This document shows positions 37,734 through 46,190 of a stretch of DNA of 64,000 nucleotides, piece after piece (position 1 is the first letter of the stretch; every line of letters begins with the position of its first letter). Source of the DNA: Saccharopolyspora sp. NFXS83 (GTDB lineage Bacteria; Actinomycetota; Actinomycetes; Mycobacteriales; Pseudonocardiaceae); assembly GCF_026241095.1 (NCBI RefSeq), contig NZ_JAPFGB010000002.1, positions 115,823-179,822 of the forward strand. The letters run 5' to 3'. Position numbers and translations under genes: made by a program. The notes below the pieces were generated by a model. The model was not told where the DNA came from and made no database searches. It was given only the letters and a program-made list of their open reading frames with translations.

Positions 37734-39064
37734 GCCCGCCCACCTCCTCGCCCGTGGGGAGCGTCGCTGAGCCGACCGGTCGGCAGCACCGGGTAACCGG
37801 CGCGCGCCTTGTCCAGCATCTCCAGGCCGGGTGCGACGACGTCCACGACCGTGATGGGCCCATCCGGCCGGGTCAGCACCCGGAAGTAGGCCTGGACGCC
37901 AACCTCGCGCAACCGGCCGACCAGTTGCCTCAGCAATTCCTCAGGTGCCTCGATGACGTCCTCGGCCGGTTCGAACGAGTGGCGCTCGTGCGGGAGGGAA
38001 CGCACGTCGAACCGCGCGGCGGCGAGGTGGCGCGGGAAACGCGCCAGGGCTGTGCCGATCTGCTCGGCCTCCCGGGCCTGATCCACCGGGCCGTGCTTGA
38101 ACATGGTCCGGACCTGCAGGTACTCCAACAGGGCCCGCTGCAACGCGTAGGTCCGCACCGGCGAGGCCCCGCTGCCGATCTGCCGGATGGCCTCGTCGCT
38201 GGTCGCATCGCAGACGACGTACGCGGGCACGTCGGTGTCGCAGGTGATCGAGACGATCAGGATCGGCGATCCGCTCAGCTCCGCCACGGACTCCGCCAGT
38301 TCCCCCAGATCGGGCGGCAGGCTCTCCTGAGCGACCACGCGCAGCTCCGGCCCGCCTCGGCCGGTACCGAAGTAGGAGCGCGCGAGCTGGCACGACCAGG
38401 CGTCCCGCTCGATCAATTCGTTGACGGCGTGCACCAACGCCTCCGGCAGCGTGGTCCCAGCCGCGTACCCGGCACTGGAGGTGTAGTGCCACAAGGGCCG
38501 GAAGGAGCCGTCGTCGTCCGGATGCGGCCAGTTCTGGTAGCCGCCATCACGCAGGAAGACGGGCTGGAAGTGGACCGCCCCTGCCCCGGCCGGCTCGCCG
38601 ACGACGTCGTCGACAGCGCGGTACTCGCGGGCCAGCACCCGGGCGTCCGGCATGATGCCGCCGAGGCGCCGCATCAGCGCCGATCGCCGAGAAGTGGGTT
38701 GCGCGGCCAGTTCCGCGCCGGTGCGGAACTCGGGCCCACCCGCGGTCTGATCGCGCCGCCAGTCCAAGTGGTAGTGCTCAGCGCTCTCGAACAACGCGCT
38801 GGCCATGCTGCGCTCACCCAGCCCCTTCCCCGAGCTGCGCGAGCGCAGCGCGCCGTCTTCGCCCTTGAGGTGCACCTCGTAGGTCGGCGCGTGGTCCGGA
38901 CCGTACTTCCAGATGTCCGGGGTCAACCGCTCCGCGGTGAGCCATTCGCCGACGGCGGCCAGCGCCCTCGACAACGGCGTCTCACGCTCCGGCGGGATGT
39001 CGTCCCCCGTGGGCGCGCTCAGCAGAGCCGCGGTCACGAGGTCGTGGTCGACGCGATCGGTCAA
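37730..39064 (-). CDS. btmF: YcaO enzyme, bottromycin macroamidine synthase (BtmF-like)
   Basis: 444 aa. YcaO ATP-binding signatures are present: SGKGLGERSMASALFESAEH and GTTLPEALVHAVNELIERDA. By analogy with the second YcaO of known clusters it activates the Val4 amide so that the Gly1 amine attacks and forms the 12-atom macroamidine. There is no Ocin-ThiF partner domain, as usual for stand-alone bottromycin YcaOs. The likely start is TTG 39064 with GAGG upstream, which overlaps the 3' end of btmE by 83 bp. A later start would lose little but has no better ribosome-binding site. Confidence 0.9.
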   Translation of the reverse strand: MTDRVDHDLVTAALLSAPTGDDIPPERETPLSRALAAVGEWLTAERLTPDIWKYGPDHAPTYEVHLKGEDGALRSRSSGKGLGERSMASALFESAEHYHLDWRRDQTAGGPEFRTGAELAAQPTSRRSALMRRLGGIMPDARVLAREYRAVDDVVGEPAGAGAVHFQPVFLRDGGYQNWPHPDDDGSFRPLWHYTSSAGYAAGTTLPEALVHAVNELIERDAWSCQLARSYFGTGRGGPELRVVAQESLPPDLGELAESVAELSGSPILIVSITCDTDVPAYVVCDATSDEAIRQIGSGASPVRTYALQRALLEYLQVRTMFKHGPVDQAREAEQIGTALARFPRHLAAARFDVRSLPHERHSFEPAEDVIEAPEELLRQLVGRLREVGVQAYFRVLTRPDGPITVVDVVAPGLEMLDKARAGYPVLPTGRLSDAPHGRGGGRA

Positions 39065-40157
39065 GGATCTTCCTCACTTCCCCCGTCTCGAAAACGGGAA
39101 TACCGGCACGGACGAGGCCGAGCAGTGGTTGGGGACGCGCCACCACGTGCGCGAAGTGCACGCGGATCGCTTCGACGCCGGGGCCGGAGAGCTCGACCGC
39201 TCCGGAATCGGCCCAGGTCTCGATGCCTCCGGCGGTCAGCTCGCGCAGCGGGGACCACCGCGAGGACGGGTCCGGTGACACGCCACCGGCGATCAGGTCG
39301 AAGTCGAGGGCGACGCAGCGCCGAACCAGCGGCCACCGGTCGAACCTGCGCATGAACAGCCGCTCGTCGGCAGGCGCGTTCTGGTTCGACCGCCACAGCA
39401 CTTCGGCCTGGGCGAGTTCGAGCACCGCCCGCTCGGTCGCCTCCACCAACGTCGACGCGGCGCCGACGCCGGTGGCCGGCATGAGCCTGCCCTGGTGGCG
39501 CGTGATCGCCAGGACCGTCGGTGTCCCGGACACGAACCCGATCGGGACCGTTCGCACGACTCCGTCGTGCTGCCCGCTATCTCGCTGCGGCACCTCGGAT
39601 TCCGGAGCTCCGCGCAGGCACTGGTAGAGGAAGGTGCCGTAGTTCAGCAACTCGGTCAGCTCGAGCAGCGCACCCCGCAGCGCGGCCTGCGCCGACGGAG
39701 CGACGGCCCAGCCGATCGTGCTGGAGAGCCTGGCGGCGGACGGCCACAGCGTGGCCGACCGCAATTCCACGTCGGACACCCACGGCGACGACCAGAACAT
39801 CGGCACCTGCACCGTGCCGTCTCCCGCCAGCGACCGGTATCGGCGAACGCGGCAGTTCTCGGGAGCCGCTCGCACTCCGTCCGCCAGCGGATCGGGTGCG
39901 GGACGTGGTTCCGGGGGCGTCGGCGGGCGGGCTTCCAGCGCGAAAGGGGTGCAGGCCAGGAGTCGTTCCACTGCTTCGGAAAACGCCTTCTTCCGTGCGA
40001 CGGCCTCGGATTCGGCTGTTCCATAACCATCGGCCGAACCCGTTCCCGATTCCGGATCCACCGTGCACCGCACCGTCACCGTGCGGTCGGTGGAAGAGGA
40101 ACACGTGCGGTAGGAGACCTCCCGCAGCGCGCACCGCGTCACCGATTTCCTGGCCAT
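38982..40157 (-). CDS. btmE: YcaO enzyme, bottromycin thiazoline-forming cyclodehydratase (BtmE-like)
   Basis: 391 aa, a diverged YcaO protein. Recognisable parts are GTAESEAVARKKAFSEAVER, SAQAALRGALLELTELLNYG and TLVEATERAVLELAQAEVLW. In characterised clusters the YcaO directly after the precursor cyclodehydrates Cys8 to a thiazoline without a partner protein. I chose ATG 40157, which has GGGGAG eight bases upstream; the in-frame ATG at 40193 has no such site. The precursor gene lies 74 bp upstream. Assignment of thiazoline versus macroamidine activity follows gene order. Confidence 0.88.
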   Translation of the reverse strand: MARKSVTRCALREVSYRTCSSSTDRTVTVRCTVDPESGTGSADGYGTAESEAVARKKAFSEAVERLLACTPFALEARPPTPPEPRPAPDPLADGVRAAPENCRVRRYRSLAGDGTVQVPMFWSSPWVSDVELRSATLWPSAARLSSTIGWAVAPSAQAALRGALLELTELLNYGTFLYQCLRGAPESEVPQRDSGQHDGVVRTVPIGFVSGTPTVLAITRHQGRLMPATGVGAASTLVEATERAVLELAQAEVLWRSNQNAPADERLFMRRFDRWPLVRRCVALDFDLIAGGVSPDPSSRWSPLRELTAGGIETWADSGAVELSGPGVEAIRVHFAHVVARPQPLLGLVRAGIPVFETGEVRKILDRSRRPRPRDRGSAERAHGGRHPAGA

Positions 40158-40231
40158 CGCCCGCTCTCCCCTGATCGCCCAGCCCGCCGACATCGTGCTC
40201 AGCGGTTATGCGTGATCAACCGCTGACTCGG

Positions 40232-40372
40232 TCACTCCACCGAGCCGTTCTCGTCGGACCACGAGCCCCAAGACTCGAGCTCGCGCATCTCCAGCTCGCT
40301 CAGCTCGGCGTTGTTGGGGTCGTCGTTCAGGAAGTCCGCGGTCATGCAGTCGAAGACAACAGCCGGTCCCAT
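40232..40372 (-). CDS. btmD: Bottromycin precursor peptide (bottromycin D type core)
   Basis: 46-aa precursor, too short for routine gene finding. After Met1 comes the core GPAVVFDC, then the C-terminal follower beginning MTADFLNDDPNNAELSELEM. Bottromycin A2 has the core GPVVVFDC; Ala at position 3 is the bottromycin D core. The follower is recognised by the modifying enzymes and later removed. Compared with the canonical follower as I recall it, the end differs (WGSWSDENGSVE). The ribosome-binding site AAAGGA lies just before the ATG. It sits between btmC and btmE in the operon. Identification is by direct reading of the core and follower. Confidence 0.97.
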   Translation of the reverse strand: MGPAVVFDCMTADFLNDDPNNAELSELEMRELESWGSWSDENGSVE

Positions 40373-40436
40373 GATTCATTCCTTTCGATTCCACTAGAGT
40401 TGTTCTGCTCTTTCCCCGATCCGTTCACGGGGCCGA

Positions 40437-42362
40437 TCAACCTCCTTCCGCTAGACGGACTGGCGTGAGGGTCAGGGGTATTTGCGCGCGAGGCCGCTTG
40501 GGCGTTCCCTGCGCGGGCGGCGCCCGGTGCGCGGAAGGATTCTCACGCACCGCGAGCGCGATCACCTTCGTGTTCTCCACGAACACCCACCGGCGACGCT
40601 CCCATTCCCGGAGCGTGTCCAGCACCGCCTGCCCCTCGAACCCTTCAGCCTCAAGATCCCGGAGACGCTTACCTCCGATCAACGCCCGGTACAACCGGGC
40701 ATCCGCCCCGGTCAACGACACCACCCGCTGCTCCAGACCCGGCCGCCGATCCGTCAGCACCACCCGGGAAAAACCCAACCGATACGAAAAACGAGCCGAC
40801 CCGTGATGCGCCCGCCACAACCGCACCCGCGCCGCCAACCGACGCCGCAACTCACCATTCCGCTCATCATCTTCGAACTCACCCTCAAAATGATAAGCAA
40901 TGTTCCACAAATCCTCATCCGACAAACCAGGATAAGCAAACCGATACCCCGGAAACGGACTCGACAACACCAACCCGAAAGACTCCGGAGACTCCACGTA
41001 CGGACTGAACCGGTCGAACCGGGTCAGCGTGACGTGCGGCGGGGTGAGGTGGGACAGCGAGGCGATGACGTCGACCTGCTCGCGAATCGACGACGGCGAC
41101 TCTCCCGGATACCCGGTGAGGATGTTCCAATCGGCCCGAACGTCGTACTCCGCGCAGCCGAGGAGGAAGCGCACGTTCTGAAACGCCGTCGACCCCTTCT
41201 TCAACGCCCGCAACCCCTCCGTGCTCAAACTCTCGATCCCCGGCTGCACCGACCGCACCCCCGCCCGCCGCATCCGACGAACATCAGCCCACTCCATGTT
41301 CGCCTTCACCTCGAAGAACAACGAGTGATCCGTCCCCAACTCCTCCACCAACGGCAACGCCGAATCCAAATAACCCATGTCCAAGATGTTGTCCACCGCA
41401 AAAAAATCCAACACCCCGTACCTACTCATCAACTGCCGCAACTCACCCGCCACCGAATCCGGATGCTTACTGCGAAAACGCATCGTCGCACCATTCAAAC
41501 CACAAAACGTGCAATGCGTCTTCGCACCCCACCAACACCCCCGCGAAAACTCAACCGGCAACGTCACCTCCGGCTCCAACTCGGCCACGCCCACCGCCCG
41601 CAGCTGCTCGAAGTAGCCGTCGTAATTCGGCCGCGGTGCCGCCAGCCTGTCGGCGGACAGGCCATCAGAGGTCGGCGCCGAGGACGTCGCCCCCTCGCGA
41701 CGAGCCAGGAGCCTGCCGGTCGACTCCGGGGACGCGCCGGCGGCGACCTGCTGCAACAACGCCACGAAAGCGTCCTCACCCGGACCGTCGACCACCGCGT
41801 CCACCTCCGGGAAATTCGCCAGCAGCGCACGCCCCATCGGCCCCTCGCAATTGCTGCCACCCAGCACGATCGTGCCGCCGAACCCCTCCTCCCGGAGCCG
41901 CCGCGCCACCGCCAGAGTCGCCCCGTTCTGGCTGAACATCGTGGTGAACCCGACGACGTCCGGCTCGCTGCGCAACAACGCCGCCGTGGTCCGCTCGACG
42001 TGCCGATCCGCCACCTCCCGAAGCGAACCGATCAACGAGATCGACGACTCGTCCACCCGCTTGGAACGCAGCAAGGCCAGGTAATCCGAATCGGACGCCC
42101 CCCGCCGCCTGCTGTATATCCAATCCCCGACCGACAAGTGGTACAGCTTCTCCGAGACGAGTTCGTACCCGTCCGCCCATTCGGCTTTCCCGAAACCGAG
42201 CATTCGCTGCGCCAGCCCGTAGAAATCCAGGTAGGCGTAATGCGAGTCCGCATGCCACCCCTGCGCCTCGGCGACCGAACGCAGAATCCCCACCTGGATC
42301 GACGGCCGCGTCACGCTGTTCCACGGCATCGACACGAGCGAAACGCGTCCAACCATGCTCAC
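40437..42362 (-). CDS. btmC: B12-dependent radical SAM C-methyltransferase (BtmC-like, phenylalanine)
   Basis: 641 aa, the same family and architecture as btmK, with C-x7-C-x2-C in GCWWGAKTHCTFCG. The enzyme at this position in known clusters beta-methylates Phe6. I chose GTG 42362, giving VSMVGRVSLVSMPW, which aligns end to end with MSDVGRAALVSMPW of btmK and has GGGGAG eight bases upstream; the open frame extends to 42398. First gene of the minus-strand operon, behind a good promoter at 42426-42454. Large parts are nearly identical to btmK (see the repeat entries). The last ten residues (TPVRLAEGG) differ. Confidence 0.93.
   Translation of the reverse strand: MSMVGRVSLVSMPWNSVTRPSIQVGILRSVAEAQGWHADSHYAYLDFYGLAQRMLGFGKAEWADGYELVSEKLYHLSVGDWIYSRRRGASDSDYLALLRSKRVDESSISLIGSLREVADRHVERTTAALLRSEPDVVGFTTMFSQNGATLAVARRLREEGFGGTIVLGGSNCEGPMGRALLANFPEVDAVVDGPGEDAFVALLQQVAAGASPESTGRLLARREGATSSAPTSDGLSADRLAAPRPNYDGYFEQLRAVGVAELEPEVTLPVEFSRGCWWGAKTHCTFCGLNGATMRFRSKHPDSVAGELRQLMSRYGVLDFFAVDNILDMGYLDSALPLVEELGTDHSLFFEVKANMEWADVRRMRRAGVRSVQPGIESLSTEGLRALKKGSTAFQNVRFLLGCAEYDVRADWNILTGYPGESPSSIREQVDVIASLSHLTPPHVTLTRFDRFSPYVESPESFGLVLSSPFPGYRFAYPGLSDEDLWNIAYHFEGEFEDDERNGELRRRLAARVRLWRAHHGSARFSYRLGFSRVVLTDRRPGLEQRVVSLTGADARLYRALIGGKRLRDLEAEGFEGQAVLDTLREWERRRWVFVENTKVIALAVRENPSAHRAPPAQGTPKRPRAQIPLTLTPVRLAEGG
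40475..41914 (-). repeat. Mosaic near-identical blocks shared with btmK
   Basis: Partner copies of the blocks in btmK: 40475-41018, 41145-41578 and 41736-41914. The alignment offset changes slightly between blocks (9898, 9892, 9895), so small indels lie in the diverged segments. The shared blocks carry A-rich runs that are unusual for this genome. Confidence 0.9.
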
Positions 42363-43218
42363 GAAATCATCTCCCCAGCCGCAACAGCGCCAAACCATCT
42401 CCAGGAGGCGCAGTTCCCAGGACCCATACTGGGAGCCTCCGGCCCGGTCGTCAATAGTTTCGAAAAAGCCCGACCCGGGCCAGCCCGGAACAATACTAGA
42501 AGTTCACCCGATCGGCCGCAGCGCTCGTTTCGGAAATCGGCGCGCCATTCCGATCCGGGCATCGGACACACATACCAGGGCCCTCACCGCGAACGCGCAA
42601 GCAGGGAAGAATCGATTCACCCAGCAGCAGAACAGAGATCATTTCGAAATCGTCCATCCGGCAATCGAACCCCCGCAGCACGTACCGCCGAAAACCCCGG
42701 AAAGAGTCGCGCGAGCGCGCAGAAAAGGAACCGCGCACAAGAACACCACGCGCGCAACGAACCAGCAATCCCGCATTTTTGCGGATTCGACCGGTCATGT
42801 GCTCGGCAACGACCACCGCCCCATTGCCCGGTTACCCGACCGAGCGTCGCAGGCTCACGACTCCATCCGGCGGAACCGGCGCCGGCGGCTTGCGATGACA
42901 ATGCGGCAGCCGGTACGTTGCGGCCACTGGGGTGAATCGTCTGGATTGTGCGTCGCTCGTGCTCGAACGGTGACGACCTACTCGTGCATCGAACTCCGCG
43001 AGCGCCGGACGCTTCTGCCGCTCGAAATCGCCCGACGACGGAAATGGTGATGACCATGCCGAGCATCCGATCCAGGCACCTCGCCTCATGAACCGCGCAC
43101 GTGCCCTCTCCGGGCCGGGCGGCCCCGCTCTCGCCGAGTCCCCTTCCGCGCACCACCGGAACAGACGAACGATGCCGAGCACATCCGCGACCGTCGTCTC
43201 CCACCGGCGGACCGTCGC
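42363..43218. other. Divergent control region between btmC and btmB
   Basis: About 860 bp, lower in GC than its surroundings, without a gene I can support. The leftward btmC promoter is at 42426-42454. A weaker rightward candidate is TTGCGA, 18 bp, TACGTT around 42891-42920, in front of btmB. Long open frames on both strands here look non-coding. Confidence 0.6.
42426..42454 (-). promoter_or_regulatory. Promoter of the btmC-M operon
   Basis: On the minus strand: TTGACG (-35, 42454-42449), a 17-bp spacer, then CAGTAT (-10, 42431-42426). Transcription would start near 42419 and leave a leader of about 57 nt before the GTG at 42362. It resembles housekeeping sigma-70/HrdB promoters. Confidence 0.65.
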
Positions 43219-44052
43219 ATGAAGATCACTTTGACCGGAGCGGCGGAAACGCTGCTGGCACCGCTGTTCGCGCGCGCAGTGGACGCCCAGTCCGACGATC
43301 CGCTGCTCGGGGACACCGCAGCCGCCGAGATCGTCCGCGAACTCGACTACGACTTCAGCCGCCTGCGAGTGCAGCAGGCCACCGCGGTCGGCGTCGCGCT
43401 GCGCACGCGTTTCTTCGACCGGTGCACCAAGAACTTCCTCGGCGACCACCCCGAGGCGACCGTGCTGAACCTGGGGTGCGGCCTGGACACCCGCGGGCAG
43501 CGCATCGCCCCCGGCCCAGGGGTCAACTGGTTCGACGTGGATCAGGCCGAGGTGATCGAATTGAGGTCGCAGCTCTTCGACGTCCCAGCCGGGCACCGGT
43601 CGATCGCCGCGTCCGTCACCGAAACGGGCTGGCTGTCCGAAGTGCCGACGGATCTTCCCGTGCTGGTCGTGGCAGAAGGGCTGTCGATGTACCTGCCCGC
43701 GGACGAGGGACCCCGGATGCTGCGCGACATCGTGGCGCACTTCCGCGGCGGCGAGGTGGTCTTCGACTCCTACTCGCGATTCGCGGTGCGGATGACCCGC
43801 CCCCTGCCGGTGTTCCGGGAAACGGGTGCGCGACTCGCCTGGGGCATCAACGATCCTCGTGAAGTGGTGCGCGCGGTACCGGAACTGCGGCTGATCAGTG
43901 CGATCGGGGCGCACCACACCGCGGAGCGGGCCGACCGGGAGCGGCTCCCGACCGCGTTGCGGCGACGGCTCTGGTTCGACGTCCAGGTGATGGGGCGGCT
44001 TCCGATCATGCGGAACATCGGGCACCTGTCCCGGTTCTCCTTCGGCGAGTAG
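43219..44052 (+). CDS. btmB: SAM-dependent O-methyltransferase, leucine carboxyl methyltransferase-like (BtmB-like)
   Basis: 277-aa class I methyltransferase of the PPM1/LCMT group (COG3315 type). Motif I is TVLNLGCGLDTRGQRI, followed by WFDVDQAEVIELR and VVAEGLSMYLP. Bottromycin clusters encode an O-methyltransferase that esterifies the Asp side chain, and a carboxylate methyltransferase next to btmC fits. It is transcribed away from btmC. The ribosome-binding site is weak (GGCGGA). It could instead act on the product of the neighbouring peptide/YcaO pair; sequence does not decide. Confidence 0.8.
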   Translation: MKITLTGAAETLLAPLFARAVDAQSDDPLLGDTAAAEIVRELDYDFSRLRVQQATAVGVALRTRFFDRCTKNFLGDHPEATVLNLGCGLDTRGQRIAPGPGVNWFDVDQAEVIELRSQLFDVPAGHRSIAASVTETGWLSEVPTDLPVLVVAEGLSMYLPADEGPRMLRDIVAHFRGGEVVFDSYSRFAVRMTRPLPVFRETGARLAWGINDPREVVRAVPELRLISAIGAHHTAERADRERLPTALRRRLWFDVQVMGRLPIMRNIGHLSRFSFGE

Positions 44053-44297
44053 CGGTCGGCGGCGCGGCTGGACGAAAGCGATCAGGCACCTGAAGGCCGG
44101 ATAGGACCCGCGTGCCTCCGGCGCTAGGCACGTTCTTCCTCGGGCGCCGCCCACGCGGAGGATTCGGCCGCGCTCCGCCGACCCGCCCCGCCGTGGAGCT
44201 CAAGAGGATTTGAATTTCGAACACATCGTGATCACCCACTTTCCAGCCTGCGCAATCAGCGCTGATCCGATCGGGTGGCCAATCCGAAAATAGCTGG

Positions 44298-44326
44298 TTC
44301 CAACGCCGAACGATCCATCATAATTT
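44298..44326 (+). promoter_or_regulatory. Candidate promoter of the peptide-YcaO locus
   Basis: TTCCAA, a 17-bp spacer, then TAATTT. The -10 is fair and the -35 weak. The palindrome directly downstream strengthens the case for a regulated promoter. Confidence 0.35.
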
Positions 44327-44329
44327 CGC

Positions 44330-44347
44330 CACAACCACCCGGTTGTG
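44330..44347. promoter_or_regulatory. Perfect inverted repeat, candidate operator
   Basis: CACAACC, a 4-base spacer, then GGTTGTG, starting four bases after the candidate -10 box. This is a typical place for a repressor site. No regulator gene lies immediately next to it. Confidence 0.45.
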
Positions 44348-44438
44348 AGAGTGGCATCGAATCACTGGGGCAGTCGGACGCAGGGCATCGACCCCGTCAT
44401 GTTAATTGCGCCAGCAATCCAATGAAGGAGATTCCGTC

Positions 44439-44558
44439 ATGGGTGTAGTGATTCTTCTGGTCGATCACGCCGAATCGTTGGAGCTCGCCGATCAGCGGCT
44501 CTCCCAGCAGGAGGAGCTGCTGCTGACCGACTCCACCGTCGACGCAGAATCCGAATGA
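44439..44558 (+). CDS. Short peptide, candidate follower-type RiPP precursor
   Basis: 39 aa: MGVVILLVDH, then an acidic tail (AESLELADQRLSQQEELLL, TDSTVDAESE). AAGGAG eight bases before the ATG is a strong ribosome-binding site. Layout parallels the bottromycin precursor: Met-Gly, a short hydrophobic stretch ending in Asp plus one residue (VDH versus FDC), then a Leu/Glu-rich tail (AESLEL versus AELSEL). If the analogy holds, the core is N-terminal and the tail is a follower. There is no Cys, so the YcaO would act on a backbone amide rather than form a thiazoline. A conventional leader with a C-terminal core is the alternative. I know of no described family with this sequence. Confidence 0.75.
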   Translation: MGVVILLVDHAESLELADQRLSQQEELLLTDSTVDAESE

Positions 44559-44692
44559 GCGCGAGCCCGTTCCCGCGTCATTGATCTCGGGACGCGCTGG
44601 GGGCGCTGGGTTCCGCTCGCGCGGGCCCAGCGTCGCTCAACCGAATTTCGCACACCACGAGGACGTACAGCACGGAAATCCAGGGGGCACGG

Positions 44693-45985
44693 GTGAGCGC
44701 TGGAACGACGGCGGCGAACGGGGATCGCCCGGCAGCTCTGGTCGCTCCCGGGACAGAACGCGAGATGCCGCTGGAACACGCCGAGCAGCGGGCGCACGAC
44801 GCGGCGTCGGCGTTGGGGCTGCACCCGCGGACACAACGGCTCGGGACGCGCGACGGCCTGAGCCTGTGGATGTGCACGTTGTTCGACGCCGAGGGGCGGC
44901 CTGTCCCGAAAGGCGAGGGCGGCGGCAAGGGAACAGATGCCGAAGCCCGCGTCGGCGCGCTGTTCGAGGCATTGGAACATCACGTGACCGGACCGGCTTC
45001 CTTCGATGTCCGGCAGGTCGTGTTCCGGTCCGGTGCCGACTTGGCAGCGGGCCCCTTGGCCGGGGAAGCCTGTGCGCCGGTGCTGGGCGAGTTGCCACGA
45101 GTGGCCTGCCACGACTACACCCCGCTGACCGGTCCCGCGGATTCCTCCCCGTTGCCGGTTCCGCTGGCGCTCACCACGAGCTGGTACCTGGATCGACCGG
45201 AATGCCGCGCAGCGGCCGGCGACGAGGCCGACTACCGCGAACTGACCAGGTACGGCACCAACAACGGTTCGGCGATCGGCACGACTCCTGCCGAGGCGCT
45301 GCTGCACGGGCTGAACGAGTGCATCGAACGGGATGCGCTGTCGTTGCTGCTGGCTCAGTGCTTCCTCGCCGACGACCACCGAATTCGCGTGGTCGAGCCG
45401 GCGAGCCTTCCCGAAGAGCTCGCAACGGCGCACCGCATTGCCGAAGCGGTCGTCGGCGCTCCGGTGTCGCTGGTGCATGCGACGACCGACATCGGGGTGC
45501 CGACTTTCTTCGCCTACACGAACAAGGCGGTGCACTCGGAAGGCCGTTTCGGTGGCGGGTGCTCGCTGTCCCCGCGCTACGCGGCGTGGCGCGCGCTGTG
45601 CGAGTTGGTGCAGCTGCACTTGGGTGCCGCGGCGTTCCCGGAGCGGATCTACCCGACACCGACGGCCGCGTTCGCGCGGTATCCGCGCCTGCGCGCTTGC
45701 GCCGAGGCGGATATGAGCGCTCACCTGAACCGAGCCCAGCGGATCAACTTCCCCGGCGGACAGGGACCAGCTGCTGATGCTTCCGCGCAAGCGCACACGG
45801 TCATCGACCGGCTCGCCGCAGCCGGGCATCCGCCTTTCCACCGCGTTGTCGCCTCGCTTGCCGGAGGCGTGACGGCGGTGCGGGTGTTCGTTCCGGGGTT
45901 GGAGCGGTTCATGAGCGTGCTGTGCGGTTTTCTACTGGTGCCCGGCCCACGTGGGCGCCTCGCGGTGCGGCAATCCGGTCGATGA
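44693..45985 (+). CDS. Stand-alone YcaO enzyme
   Basis: 430 aa. ATP-dependent backbone amide activating fold: GGGKGTDAEARVGALFEALE and NNGSAIGTTPAEALLHGLNE followed by CIERDA are the canonical YcaO motifs, better conserved than in btmE. There is no ThiF/Ocin partner domain and no C-terminal PxPxP, which argues against a classical azoline cyclodehydratase. GTG 44693 has AGGGGG five bases upstream. It lies 134 bp after the 39-residue peptide gene, its likely substrate. Possible reactions are macroamidine or other amidine formation (as in BtmF or streptamidine-type pathways) or thioamidation; none can be chosen from sequence. It is a third YcaO beyond the two bottromycin needs. Confidence 0.88.
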   Translation: MSAGTTAANGDRPAALVAPGTEREMPLEHAEQRAHDAASALGLHPRTQRLGTRDGLSLWMCTLFDAEGRPVPKGEGGGKGTDAEARVGALFEALEHHVTGPASFDVRQVVFRSGADLAAGPLAGEACAPVLGELPRVACHDYTPLTGPADSSPLPVPLALTTSWYLDRPECRAAAGDEADYRELTRYGTNNGSAIGTTPAEALLHGLNECIERDALSLLLAQCFLADDHRIRVVEPASLPEELATAHRIAEAVVGAPVSLVHATTDIGVPTFFAYTNKAVHSEGRFGGGCSLSPRYAAWRALCELVQLHLGAAAFPERIYPTPTAAFARYPRLRACAEADMSAHLNRAQRINFPGGQGPAADASAQAHTVIDRLAAAGHPPFHRVVASLAGGVTAVRVFVPGLERFMSVLCGFLLVPGPRGRLAVRQSGR

Positions 45986-46190
45986 CACGGCCGTGGGAGT
46001 TCTTGCGCCGGAGCGGACGGAACGCGCGCGGCAATTCCGGGACGGAGTTCCGCTGGCGCTCGAACCCGGCGGCCGACGACATCATCTTGATTCCTCGCAT
46101 TGATCACCCGATTGGTAGAATCAACGACTCCACCGCCGAAAAATCGGGGCGTTCGCGAAGATCGCCGGAAACATTTGGCATACTTGCCCG

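Larger units (their letters stand above)
44053..44438. other. Intergenic region upstream of the 39-residue peptide gene
   Basis: 386 bp, AT-richer than its flanks, without a gene. It holds the candidate promoter (44298-44326) and the perfect inverted repeat (44330-44347) described separately. Confidence 0.6.

Noticed and set aside
30557..42362. Near-identical blocks 9.9 kb apart taken as a mobile element or inverted/direct repeat unit
   Set aside because: The repeats lie strictly inside two paralogous coding genes, stop and resume within them, and carry no terminal repeats or transposase.
42496..43204. Open frames on both strands in the btmC-btmB gap
   Set aside because: Translations are Arg/Ser-rich without recognisable domains, and the region carries promoter-like signals.
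44693..45985. YcaO as a cyanobactin PatD heterocyclase serving the peptides at 54-55 kb
   Set aside because: It lacks the ThiF-like/Ocin domain of PatD, lies 9 kb away on the other strand beside its own peptide, and the predicted cores have no Cys.
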